From an uncultured Oscillospiraceae bacterium (GTDB taxonomy: Bacteria; Bacillota; Clostridia; Oscillospirales; Ruminococcaceae), in assembly GCA_910579545.1 (NCBI GenBank), contig CAJTVI010000113.1, forward strand, positions 1 through 5,729: a DNA stretch of 5,729 bases, read 5' to 3'. The position numbers and the translations under genes are program-made. The notes below the pieces were generated by a model that saw only the letters and a program-made list of their open reading frames with translations, did no database searches and was not told where the DNA came from. This document shows positions 1 through 5,639 of the stretch, in pieces. The first letter of the stretch is position 1. Each line of letters begins with the position of its first letter.

Positions 1-15
1 AGACTGCTCCCACGC

Positions 16-30
16 ACCCGGCCGCCGGGT
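16..30. repeat. Short GC-rich palindrome (6-bp arms, 3-nt centre)
   Basis: ACCCGG and CCGGGT form perfect 6-bp inverted arms around CCG. No T-run follows on either side, so it is not a convincing terminator. It could be the remnant of an upstream gene's terminator or a protein-binding palindrome. It lies about 60 bp upstream of the nitroreductase -35 box, which is far for a repressor operator. A palindrome this short and GC-rich can arise by chance here, so functional confidence is low. Confidence 0.25.
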
Positions 31-58
31 ATCTCTCCCCGGTTTGGACACTCCCCCC

Positions 59-104
59 GCCCCGCCGGATTGAAACCGCCCCGCCGGATTGAAACCGCCC
101 CGCC
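59..104. repeat. Tandem 19-bp direct repeat (2 perfect copies plus partial third)
   Basis: The unit GCCCCGCCGGATTGAAACC occurs perfectly at 59-77 and 78-96, and its first 8 bases recur at 97-104. Each full copy contains TTGAAA, a good -35 hexamer (70-75 and 89-94). Only the second copy is correctly spaced from the -10 box at 113-118. The repeat therefore duplicates part of the nitroreductase promoter. Confidence 0.9.
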
Positions 105-118
105 CGCCGTGGTATACT
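89..118 (+). promoter_or_regulatory. Sigma-A-like promoter of the nitroreductase gene
   Basis: A -35 box TTGAAA (89-94, 5 of 6 matches to TTGACA) and a -10 box TATACT (113-118, 5 of 6 matches to TATAAT) are separated by 18 bp. Transcription would begin near 125, giving a leader of about 30 nt before the ATG at 155. The -35 box lies in the second copy of the 19-bp repeat. An in-frame TTG at 89 falls inside this promoter, which argues against the longer reading frame that would begin there. Confidence 0.75.
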
Positions 119-137
119 GTTTGCAAATACAGCGCAC

Positions 138-147
138 AAGGAAGGAG
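138..147 (+). promoter_or_regulatory. Ribosome binding site fixing the nitroreductase start
   Basis: AAGGAAGGAG lies 7 nt upstream of the ATG at 155. It contains a strong AAGGAG Shine-Dalgarno core, and it selects 155 over the upstream in-frame TTG at 89, which sits in promoter DNA. Confidence 0.85.
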
Positions 148-154
148 CAAACCA

Positions 155-880
155 ATGAACGAGATCCTGCGATCCCTGCATGCCCGCAAATCGGTGCGGG
201 CCTTTGAGGAGCGGCCGGTGCCCGAGGAGGTCAAGCGGGCCATTTTGGAGGCGGCCACCCAGGCCCCCACCGCGGGCAACCAGCAGCTTTACACCATTTT
301 GGACATCACCGACCAGGCCCTGAAGGAGCAGCTGGCCGAAAGCTGCGACCACCAGCCCTTTATTGCCAAAGCCCCGATGGTGCTGGTGTTCTGCGCCGAC
401 CTGCTGAAATGGCTGGACGTTTTTGAGGAGGGCGGGGCTGGCCCCCGCCGCCCTGGCTGCGGCGATCTGCTGCTGGCGGTGGACGACGCGCTGATCGCGG
501 CGCAGAACGCGGTGGTGGCGGCCGAGAGCCTGGGGCTTGGCAGCTGCTATATTGGGGACGTGATGGAGCAGTGCGAGACCCAGCGGCGGCTGCTGGGCCT
601 GCCGGAGTATGTGTTCCCCGCGGCCATGCTGGTGTTTGGCTGGCCCACCGCCCAGCAGCGGCAGCGGCCAAAGCCCCCGCGCTGCCGGCTGGAGGACATT
701 GTGCAGCAGAACACCTACCGCCGGCGCACCGGCGAGGAGCTGCGCCGGATGTTTGATAAGGAAACGGCAAACCGCAGCTTTGAGGAGTGGAGCCAGGCCT
801 TTTGCAAGCGCAAGTATAACTCGGACTTTTCGGTGGAGATGAGCCGCTCGGTGCGGCAGTATCTGGAGAGTTACTTATAA
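155..880 (+). CDS. Nitroreductase-family FMN-dependent oxidoreductase
   Basis: The 241-residue protein belongs to the FMN-binding nitroreductase superfamily. These are cytoplasmic, usually homodimeric enzymes that pass electrons from NAD(P)H through FMN to nitroaromatics, quinones or flavins; the physiological substrate here cannot be read from sequence. Family signs are the N-terminal RKSVRAF block (residues 11-17), where the Arg/Ser side chains usually hold the FMN phosphate, followed by APTAGNQQ (37-44) and a glycine-rich ESLGLGSCYIG segment (124-134) in the flavin pocket. PAAMLVFGWP (155-164) closes the core. The basic and aromatic C-terminal tail (about 215-241, with CKRKYNSDFS and MSRSVRQYL) resembles the extension of clostridial nitroreductases. 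Length is normal for the family and no motif looks broken. The gene appears monocistronic, with its own promoter, Shine-Dalgarno and terminator, and no pathway partner is adjacent. The family call is firm; a specific gene name is not justified. Confidence 0.93.
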   Translation: MNEILRSLHARKSVRAFEERPVPEEVKRAILEAATQAPTAGNQQLYTILDITDQALKEQLAESCDHQPFIAKAPMVLVFCADLLKWLDVFEEGGAGPRRPGCGDLLLAVDDALIAAQNAVVAAESLGLGSCYIGDVMEQCETQRRLLGLPEYVFPAAMLVFGWPTAQQRQRPKPPRCRLEDIVQQNTYRRRTGEELRRMFDKETANRSFEEWSQAFCKRKYNSDFSVEMSRSVRQYLESYL

Positions 881-938
881 AAGGCGCGCCCCGCCGGCGC
901 TGGAGCGGGCGGCGGGAGCAAAAAACCAAAGCCAAGCA

Positions 939-979
939 GGGCGGCTGCCAATACCGGCAGCCGCCCCTCTTTATATTTT
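939..979 (+). terminator. Intrinsic terminator of the nitroreductase gene, possibly shared with spoIIE
   Basis: GGGCGGCTGCC (939-949) and GGCAGCCGCCC (956-966) form a perfect 11-bp stem with a 6-nt loop. The T-rich stretch CTCTTTATATTTT follows on the + strand. On the - strand the same stem is followed by a looser T-rich stretch (complement of 920-938) containing six T's from 925 to 920. It may therefore also stop the convergent spoIIE transcript, whose stop codon is at 1001-1003. Confidence 0.85.
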
Positions 980-1000
980 GCAGTTTTTGCCCCGCCCGGC

Positions 1001-3322
1001 TTACCCCGCCGCCCGCTCCAGCGCCAGCACCGCCACCGTGATGTCGTCCGGCCGCTGGCCGGGGCGCAGCCGGGCGCGGGCGGTGTCGGCCAGGATGTCG
1101 GCCGCCTCCTGGGGGGTGTTGCCCACCGCGGCGCAGAGCGAAAGCTGCTGGTGCACCCAGGCCGCGCCGTCGGCCAGCGCCCCGTCCGAGAGCAGCACCG
1201 CCCAGTCCCCTTCGGCCAGCGAAAAGCTCTGCTGCCGGCCCACCACCTGCTCTAAGATGCCCACCGGCAGGCTGGCCCCCTCCAAAAGGCGGGGCTCGCC
1301 CCCGCGCACCACAAAGCTTTGGGCCGCGCCGGCCTTAAACAGGTCCGCCCGGCCGGTGTACAGGTCCACCGAGAGCAGGTCGAGGGTGGCGCCGCCCTCC
1401 TCGTCGCTTTTGAGCGAGAGGGCCACGTTGACCAGCCGCGCCGCGGCCTCGGCCTCAAAGCCGGCGGCCAGCAGCTTGGCGGCCAGCGCCGCCGCCAGCG
1501 CCCCGTCCACCGCGGCCGGCTTGCCGGTGCCCATGCCGTCGCAGAGCAAGAGGTGGGCGCTGCCAAAGCTGTCGCAAAAATGGCGGGCGGCGTCGCCGCA
1601 CACCCCGTCCCGCGCGGGGCGGGCCGCCAGCCCAAAGGCCGGGCAAAAAAGCGGCTGCTCGGCAAATACTAAGGTGCTCACCGCCCGGCAGTGGGTCAGC
1701 CGGGGCGGCGCAAAGGCCCGGCGGCAGATGCGCCCCACCTCGGCGGCCATCTCCCGCTGCTCCGCCTCCGAGAAAGGGGTGCGGTTTACCGTGACCCGCG
1801 CCTCCATGCGGCCCAGCGAGTCCAGGGTCACCGCCGCCTCCAGCGGCTCCAGGCCCAGCTGCACAAAAAAGTCGGTCACGCGGGCGGTTTTGCCCTCGTC
1901 CAGGCTGGCGTCCTTGCCCAGCTGCTGGGCCATCTGGGCCAGCGCACCGGCCACCGCGCCGTACTGCTCGGTAAGGGCCGCCCGCATGCTGCCGGCCTTG
2001 GCCCGCAGCTGCCGCCGGCTGCAAAACTGGGCGTAGGCCCGCCCCAGCCCGGCGCAGAGCTGGGAGGGGTGTAAACAGCGGCAGAAGGAGCCGGGCAGCT
2101 GCTCCACCCCCACCCGGCCCTCGGCCTCGAGGGGGGGCTTGAGCTTGTAAAAGCCCTCCACCGTGCCGCCGTACTGCCGGCCCCAGCAGTCCTCCCGCTG
2201 GGCGCAGCCGGCGCACACCTCCTGGGCCACCCGGTCGATCACCCAGTTGTAGCCCTCGCCCTGCTTGGGCAGCTTGTCGTACACGGCGTTTACCGTTTCG
2301 GCCACCTCGGCCAGGGTCTCGGCCACGGCGGTCAGCCGGCCGGCCGCCCCGGCCAGGGTGGGCTTTGCCTGGGCCTCGGGGGGCACCTCGCCCTGGATGC
2401 GGGCCAGCAGCCGGGCCGGCAGCAGCCGCACCAGCGCCTCGGCCGCCGCCACGCTGCCCAAAAACCGCAGGGCGGACAGGGCGTTCGGCGCGGCCAGCAC
2501 CCCCGGCAGGCAGCCGGCCAAAAAGAGGGCCGCGCCGCCCAACGCCTCGCCCGGCGCGTACAGGGCGGCCAGCACGCAGCCGGCGGCCACCCCCAGCCCG
2601 GCGTAGCAAAGTTCGGGGCTGGCGGCCATCATGGCGGTGGCCAGCGCCACCGAGAGCACGGCGGTATCCCGCACCCGGCCCCGCCCGGCCAGCGCCAGCC
2701 CGGTTACCCCAAACAGCACCAGCCCGGGCTGGAACATGCCCGCCCCAAACCGCTGCAGGCAGGCCACCGCGCAGCCCAGCGCGGCCAGCAGCGCCCCCTT
2801 GCGCCCGGCCGGGCCCCTGGCCCCGGCCCCCAGCGCCGCGCCCAGCGCCGCCGCCAGCGCGGCCTCGCCCAGGGTGTTCAGCGCGTCGGCCGTGCTGCCA
2901 AGGCCGGCCATCGAGAGCATCAGCTGCACCGCCAAAAGGCAGCCGCAGCCCGCCGCAGCCCCGGGCCAGAACCGCTCCTTGCCGATCCACCGGCCGGCCA
3001 GCGCCGCCGCAATGGCCCCCAGGTACCGGGCGCTGGCCGCCGCGTCCAGCAGCAAAAGGCTGCCCGCCGCCGCCCCGGCCGCCGCCGCAAACATAGTTTG
3101 CCGGCCCGCGCCCAGCACCAGCGCCAGCCCAAAGGGGTGCAGGGCGCCAAACACCGCGCCGCCCCCCGCCAAAAGCCCGGCCAGTACCGCCGCCCCCTGC
3201 CAGAGCAGCGCCGCCGCCCGGCTGCCCACCTTAAGCGCCGGCAGCCGGTTTTTGAGGGTTTTTTGCAGGGCTTTTGGCCACCCCGCGCCCCCGGCCGTTT
3301 TTTGCCGCAGTTTTTGCATCAT
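1001..3322 (-). CDS. spoIIE: Stage II sporulation protein E, PP2C-type phosphatase
   Basis: SpoIIE is a membrane-bound serine phosphatase of the sporulation septum. It dephosphorylates the anti-anti-sigma factor SpoIIAA so that sigma-F becomes active in the forespore, and it interacts with FtsZ during asymmetric division. The 773-residue product has the expected order. A short basic N-terminus is followed by a long Ala/Gly/Leu-rich multi-pass membrane region (about 35-308), a regulatory region with clustered cysteines (C370, C373, C379, followed by W), and a C-terminal PPM/PP2C phosphatase domain (about 555-773). Metal-binding motifs are visible as GD (576-577), DGMGTG (595-600), SDG (712-714) and PDD (758-760). 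Length is slightly below the roughly 830 residues of the Bacillus subtilis protein. The start is set at the ATG at 3322, 6 nt after GAGGTGG; longer in-frame starts are an ATG at 3337, which overlaps that site, and a TTG at 3418, which lies in the gltX terminator. No convincing Spo0A box was found upstream. The gene looks monocistronic. Confidence 0.95.
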   Translation of the reverse strand: MMQKLRQKTAGGAGWPKALQKTLKNRLPALKVGSRAAALLWQGAAVLAGLLAGGGAVFGALHPFGLALVLGAGRQTMFAAAAGAAAGSLLLLDAAASARYLGAIAAALAGRWIGKERFWPGAAAGCGCLLAVQLMLSMAGLGSTADALNTLGEAALAAALGAALGAGARGPAGRKGALLAALGCAVACLQRFGAGMFQPGLVLFGVTGLALAGRGRVRDTAVLSVALATAMMAASPELCYAGLGVAAGCVLAALYAPGEALGGAALFLAGCLPGVLAAPNALSALRFLGSVAAAEALVRLLPARLLARIQGEVPPEAQAKPTLAGAAGRLTAVAETLAEVAETVNAVYDKLPKQGEGYNWVIDRVAQEVCAGCAQREDCWGRQYGGTVEGFYKLKPPLEAEGRVGVEQLPGSFCRCLHPSQLCAGLGRAYAQFCSRRQLRAKAGSMRAALTEQYGAVAGALAQMAQQLGKDASLDEGKTARVTDFFVQLGLEPLEAAVTLDSLGRMEARVTVNRTPFSEAEQREMAAEVGRICRRAFAPPRLTHCRAVSTLVFAEQPLFCPAFGLAARPARDGVCGDAARHFCDSFGSAHLLLCDGMGTGKPAAVDGALAAALAAKLLAAGFEAEAAARLVNVALSLKSDEEGGATLDLLSVDLYTGRADLFKAGAAQSFVVRGGEPRLLEGASLPVGILEQVVGRQQSFSLAEGDWAVLLSDGALADGAAWVHQQLSLCAAVGNTPQEAADILADTARARLRPGQRPDDITVAVLALERAAG

Positions 3323-3328
3323 GGTTTT

Positions 3329-3335
3329 CCACCTC
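3329..3335 (-). promoter_or_regulatory. Ribosome binding site deciding the spoIIE start
   Basis: GAGGTGG on the - strand contains GAGGTG, six bases complementary to the usual 16S rRNA 3' end. It stands 6 nt upstream of tandem ATG codons at 3322 and 3319. The in-frame ATG at 3337 partly overlaps this site and has no comparable purine block before it. Confidence 0.8.
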
Positions 3336-3416
3336 ATCCGGTCTGTTTTTACATTCTTGCTGCATATACTGTAGGCCGGCGGGGATGCGGTTTTTTGGCA
3401 GTTCACAGGAAAGCAC

Positions 3417-3456
3417 AAAAAAGCCGCCGCATTCCCATTTTTCGGGAGTGCGGCGG
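3417..3456 (-). terminator. Intrinsic terminator of gltX
   Basis: Arms at 3444-3456 and 3424-3436 pair as a 13-position stem (12 pairs with one internal A-C mismatch on the - strand) around a 7-nt loop. Six T's (3422-3417) follow one base after the stem on the - strand. It begins 16 nt beyond the gltX stop. Only about 95 nt then remain before spoIIE, so the spoIIE promoter must lie in 3323-3416 or the gene depends on read-through. Confidence 0.85.
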
Positions 3457-3472
3457 TCTTGGACGGCAGATT

Positions 3473-4921
3473 TTACAGCGCGGCCAGCGCGGCTTTGATC
3501 CGGCTCAGGGTCTCAGGCTTGCCCAGCATGGCGGCAAGGTCGGTGCCGCCGCCGGGGGTGCGCTGCTTGCCCGAGAGGGCGATGCCCAACGGGTAGAGCA
3601 GCCAGCCGTTTTTGACCTCCATCTCCTCGGCCTTTGCCCGGCAGGCCTCAAAGATGGCGTCCCGGTTCCAGTCGGCCAGCCCCTCCAGCAGCGGCAGCAG
3701 GGCGGCCAGCGCCTGGCGGGCGGTGTCCGGGGTGGTTTTTTGCTTTTTGTTCTGGTAGAGCTCGGGCCCAAAGGGCAGCACCGCGTCAAAAAAGTCCAGC
3801 TGGGGCGGGATGTCCTCCAGCACCTCGCAGCGGGGCTGGAGGTTCTGGCAGAGCAGCGCCCGGTCGATGGGGCGGTGCACCGCCGCGTCGATAAAGGGGT
3901 CGGCCAGGGCGGCAAACCGCTCGGGCGCGAGCCGGCGGATATACTCGGCGTTGATGGCCCGCAGCTTGGCGGTGTCAAAGATGGCGGGGCTTTTGCTGAT
4001 GCCGGACTCGTCAAAGATCGAGACCATCTGCTCCAGGCTGAAGATCTCCTCCTCGCCCTTGGGGCTCCAGCCCAGCAAAAGGATGTAGTTGAGCACCGCC
4101 TCGCTGAGGTAGCCCTTGGCGATGAGGTCCTGGTAGCTGGCGTCCCCGTTGCGCTTGGAGAGCTTGTGCTGGGCGTCCTTCATCACGGGCGGGCAGTGGA
4201 TGTAGACCGGCACCGGCCAGCCGAACGCCTCGTAGAGCAGGTTGTACTTGGGGGTGCTGGAGAGGTACTCGGACCCGCGGATGACATGGGTGATGCCCAT
4301 GAGGTGGTCGTCCACCACGTTGGCAAAGTTGTAGGTGGGGTAGCCGTCGGTCTTGATCAGGATCTGGTCCTCCAGCTCGGCGTTGTCCACCTCGATATGG
4401 CCGTACACCGCGTCCTCAAAGCTGGTGACCCCCTCGCGCGGCATCTTTTGCCGGATCACATAGGGCAGCCCCGCGGCGAGGTTTGCTGCGACCTCCTCGG
4501 GCGAGAGATCGCGGCAGCGGCCGTCGTACCGGCCCACCGCCGCGCCGGCGGCCATCTGGCCGGCGCGCATCTCCTCCAGCCGCTCGGGGGTGCAAAAGCA
4601 GTAATAGGCCTTGCCGGCGGCCACCAGCTGCTCGGCATACTGCTTGAACATGCCCATCCGCTCGCTCTGCACATAGGGGCCCGCCGGGCCGCCGATATCC
4701 GGGCCCTCGTCCCAGGTAAGGCCGGTCTGGCGCAGGGTGTCGTAGATGATGTCCACCGCGCCCTCCACATAGCGCTCCTGGTCGGTATCCTCAATGCGCA
4801 AAATAAAGCTGCCCCCCTGGCTTTTGGCCTTGAGGTAGGCATACAGGGCGGTGCGCAGGTTGCCCACATGCATATAGCCGGTGGGGCTGGGGGCAAAGCG
4901 GGTGCGGACGGTTTCGGCCAT
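3473..4921 (-). CDS. gltX: Glutamyl-tRNA synthetase
   Basis: This class I aminoacyl-tRNA synthetase charges tRNA-Glu with glutamate in the cytoplasm. The 482-residue protein starts with the signature RFAPSPTGYMHVGN, where HVGN (residues 18-21) is the ATP-binding HIGH-type motif. RIEDTD follows at 42-47, and KLSKRNGD (253-260) is the KMSKS-type loop. The C-terminal alpha-helical anticodon-binding part includes NGWLLYPLGIALSGKQRTPGG (roughly 438-458). A CFC pair (108, 110) and a later C136 in RYDGRC recall the zinc-binding insert of Escherichia coli GluRS, but the residue at the fourth ligand position is Asp rather than His. Length is typical. The start is placed at the ATG at 4921, 10 nt after AAAGGAG; the ATG at 4930 would leave only 1 nt after the site. 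It has its own promoter and terminator. Sequence alone does not say whether it also charges tRNA-Gln; no gatCAB genes are in view. Confidence 0.97.
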   Translation of the reverse strand: MAETVRTRFAPSPTGYMHVGNLRTALYAYLKAKSQGGSFILRIEDTDQERYVEGAVDIIYDTLRQTGLTWDEGPDIGGPAGPYVQSERMGMFKQYAEQLVAAGKAYYCFCTPERLEEMRAGQMAAGAAVGRYDGRCRDLSPEEVAANLAAGLPYVIRQKMPREGVTSFEDAVYGHIEVDNAELEDQILIKTDGYPTYNFANVVDDHLMGITHVIRGSEYLSSTPKYNLLYEAFGWPVPVYIHCPPVMKDAQHKLSKRNGDASYQDLIAKGYLSEAVLNYILLLGWSPKGEEEIFSLEQMVSIFDESGISKSPAIFDTAKLRAINAEYIRRLAPERFAALADPFIDAAVHRPIDRALLCQNLQPRCEVLEDIPPQLDFFDAVLPFGPELYQNKKQKTTPDTARQALAALLPLLEGLADWNRDAIFEACRAKAEEMEVKNGWLLYPLGIALSGKQRTPGGGTDLAAMLGKPETLSRIKAALAAL

Positions 4922-4931
4922 TCTTCTCATG

Positions 4932-4938
4932 CTCCTTT
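4932..4938 (-). promoter_or_regulatory. Ribosome binding site of gltX
   Basis: AAAGGAG on the - strand lies 1 nt before the ATG at 4930 and 10 nt before the ATG at 4921. A 1-nt gap is too short for normal initiation, so the second ATG is preferred. The two choices differ by only three N-terminal residues (MRR). Confidence 0.75.
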
Positions 4939-4944
4939 ATCTTT

Positions 4945-4963
4945 CCGGGCCTTCCGGCCCCGG
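4945..4963 (-). promoter_or_regulatory. Small hairpin in the gltX leader
   Basis: On the - strand, CCGGGGCC and GGCCCGG pair with one bulged G around a GGAA loop, which is a GNRA-type tetraloop. It lies between the predicted transcription start (about 4972-4975) and the Shine-Dalgarno at 4932-4938. The leader is only about 50 nt, too short for a T-box. The core GGCC-GGAA-GGCC differs by one base from the unit hairpin of the array at 5627-5729. It may stabilise the mRNA or tune translation; the role is unknown. Confidence 0.5.
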
Positions 4964-4978
4964 TCTTTCTGCCTTACC

Positions 4979-5007
4979 AGTGTAGCCCCCAGAGCGGGGT
5001 TTGTCAA
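4979..5007 (-). promoter_or_regulatory. Sigma-A-like promoter of gltX
   Basis: On the - strand a perfect -35 box TTGACA (5007-5002) is followed after exactly 17 bp by TACACT (4984-4979), a 4 of 6 match to TATAAT. The start of transcription would be near 4972-4975. The promoter lies just downstream of the terminator of the preceding gene, so gltX should be an independent unit. Confidence 0.85.
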
Positions 5008-5058
5008 TCGGGGAGGGGGGCAAAAGCGGCTGTTTGCCGCAGGGGCGGCAGGGCGCGC

Positions 5059-5094
5059 AAAAGCCCGGCCGCTCCCGCGGGGGAGCGGCCGGGC
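5059..5094 (-). terminator. Strong GC-rich hairpin, likely terminator of the secreted-protein gene
   Basis: Arms 5063-5076 and 5081-5094 form a perfect 14-bp GC-rich stem with a 4-nt loop. On the - strand four T's (5062-5059) follow directly. It starts 37 nt past the stop of the secreted-protein gene and precedes the gltX promoter. The T-run is short, so termination may rely mainly on the very stable stem. Confidence 0.75.
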
Positions 5095-5131
5095 CGGTTT
5101 GCCGTGATGGTTTTGGCCGTGCAGGGGCTGC

Positions 5132-5575
5132 TTATTTGCCGGTGGGGATATAGACGTAGCCGTCGTTGGTGGGCACGATGTAGAAATGCCCATCCGAACT
5201 CAAGGTGCAGGGGATGAGGTTGCCGTCGGCATCATGGAGGTTGGTGATGGTGTTGGTAACCGGGTCCACATACAGCTGCTGGCTGGCGGCGGACGCCGGG
5301 GTGACCTTCTCAACGATCTTGGCGGCGCTGGTGCGGAACTTGCCGCTCACGTCCGGCACAAACTTGCTCTCGCGGGCCGGGGCCGGCGCGGAGGTGGCGG
5401 AGGGGGCGGAACTCGGGGCCTGGGTCGGAGCCTGGGTCGGCGCCTGGGTCGGAGCCTGAGTCGGGCTTCCTTCTGGTGTCTGAGTAGTGTTATCCGCGGA
5501 CACCCCCATGACCATGCAGCAAAGGCAGAGTGCCAGGGCCAGGACCAGGGTCAGAACTCGGGGCAGCTTTTTCAT
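5132..5575 (-). CDS. Small secreted protein with TQAP repeat linker, function unknown
   Basis: The 147-residue product has a clear export signal: a basic MKKLPR start, a hydrophobic core (about 8-23) and a likely signal peptidase I site after VSA (25-27). Cysteines at 17, 19 and 20 lie in the hydrophobic core, but the preceding residues do not make a good lipobox, so a lipoprotein is less likely. Residues 28-70 form a Pro/Thr/Ala/Ser/Gln-rich low-complexity linker with four exact PTQA units (38-53), typical of flexible cell-surface spacers. The C-terminal part (about 71-147) looks like a small folded domain, with two motifs of the HDADGNLIP and SSDGHFYIVP kind, one Cys (123) and an end at YIPTGK. 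No LPXTG anchor or further membrane segment is present, so it is probably released or held by its C-terminal domain. I do not recognise the family. The ATG at 5575 follows AAAGGGAG by 9 nt. That ribosome site lies in an inverted repeat, and an 8-bp tandem array stands just upstream. Confidence 0.85.
   Translation of the reverse strand: MKKLPRVLTLVLALALCLCCMVMGVSADNTTQTPEGSPTQAPTQAPTQAPTQAPSSAPSATSAPAPARESKFVPDVSGKFRTSAAKIVEKVTPASAASQQLYVDPVTNTITNLHDADGNLIPCTLSSDGHFYIVPTNDGYVYIPTGK
5418..5465 (-). repeat. 12-bp coding minisatellite (four units) encoding PTQA repeats
   Basis: Four consecutive 12-bp units close to GCCTGGGTCGGA (on the + strand) start at 5418, 5430, 5442 and 5454. The first and third are identical; the second differs at its last base and the fourth at two positions. 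They encode the four PTQA units of the secreted protein. A 12-bp period preserves the frame, so gain or loss of units would change only linker length. Confidence 0.9.
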
Positions 5576-5584
5576 TGGTACATT

Positions 5585-5592
5585 CTCCCTTT
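5585..5592 (-). promoter_or_regulatory. Ribosome binding site of the secreted-protein gene, inside an inverted repeat
   Basis: AAAGGGAG lies 9 nt upstream of the ATG at 5575. Its AAAGGG part forms most of the downstream arm of the inverted repeat at 5587-5615 and would be base-paired if that hairpin forms in the mRNA. Confidence 0.7.
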
Positions 5593-5615
5593 CAAAAAAA
5601 ATAGGTGTGAAAGGG
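5587..5615 (-). promoter_or_regulatory. Inverted repeat that would sequester the Shine-Dalgarno
   Basis: In the - strand transcript, CCCUUUCA (5615-5608) is perfectly complementary to UGAAAGGG (5594-5587). The loop is 13 nt, mostly U (seven U's at 5601-5595). The downstream arm includes the ribosome binding site of the secreted-protein gene. The pairing is seen in the sequence; a translational control role is inferred. The U-rich loop and moderate stem mean the structure could be weak. Confidence 0.55.
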
Positions 5616-5617
5616 CC

Positions 5618-5639
5618 AAAAAAAGAGGCCTTTCGGCCT
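5618..5639 (-). terminator. Possible intrinsic terminator at the edge of the 8-bp array
   Basis: On the - strand the last two array units give AGGCC-GAAA-GGCCT, a 5-bp stem with a GAAA tetraloop. Seven T's (5624-5618) follow one base later. This looks like a terminator for a gene beyond the right edge, with the array being an expansion of its stem. The single hairpin is short, so efficiency is uncertain. If it does terminate, the secreted-protein gene needs a promoter within about 45 bp, where none was recognised. Confidence 0.45.

Noticed and set aside
59..104. CRISPR fragment, suggested by the repeat ending GGATTGAAACC
   Set aside because: The ATTGAAAC ending resembles some CRISPR repeats, but the copies abut with a 19-bp period and no spacers. 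The element is better explained as a promoter duplication.
89..154. N-terminal extension of the nitroreductase from a TTG at 89
   Set aside because: The TTG is the -35 box itself, there is no ribosome site before it, and the family begins at the ATG at 155 behind a strong Shine-Dalgarno.
978..2036. Long + strand frames antisense to spoIIE, and the 511-codon - strand frame at 1455-2990
   Set aside because: Their translations are Arg/Ala/Gly/Pro/Ser-rich shadows, while the spoIIE frame carries all four phosphatase motifs.
3323..3418. N-terminal extension of SpoIIE from TTG 3418 or ATG 3337
   Set aside because: The TTG lies in the T-run of the gltX terminator, and the ATG at 3337 overlaps the ribosome site serving 3322.
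4931..5007. T-box riboswitch upstream of gltX
   Set aside because: The promoter leaves a leader of only about 50 nt with one small hairpin, far too short for a T-box.
3098..5107. 669-codon open frame on the + strand antisense to gltX
   Set aside because: It lies opposite gltX, whose HVGN and KLSKR motifs and length are clear. The translation is low-complexity and matches no family, as expected from GC-rich third positions leaving the antisense frame open.
5132..5575. Lipoprotein call from the cysteines at residues 17-20
   Set aside because: The residues before these cysteines (LAL, LCL, CLC) do not fit a lipobox, and a better signal peptidase I site follows at VSA.
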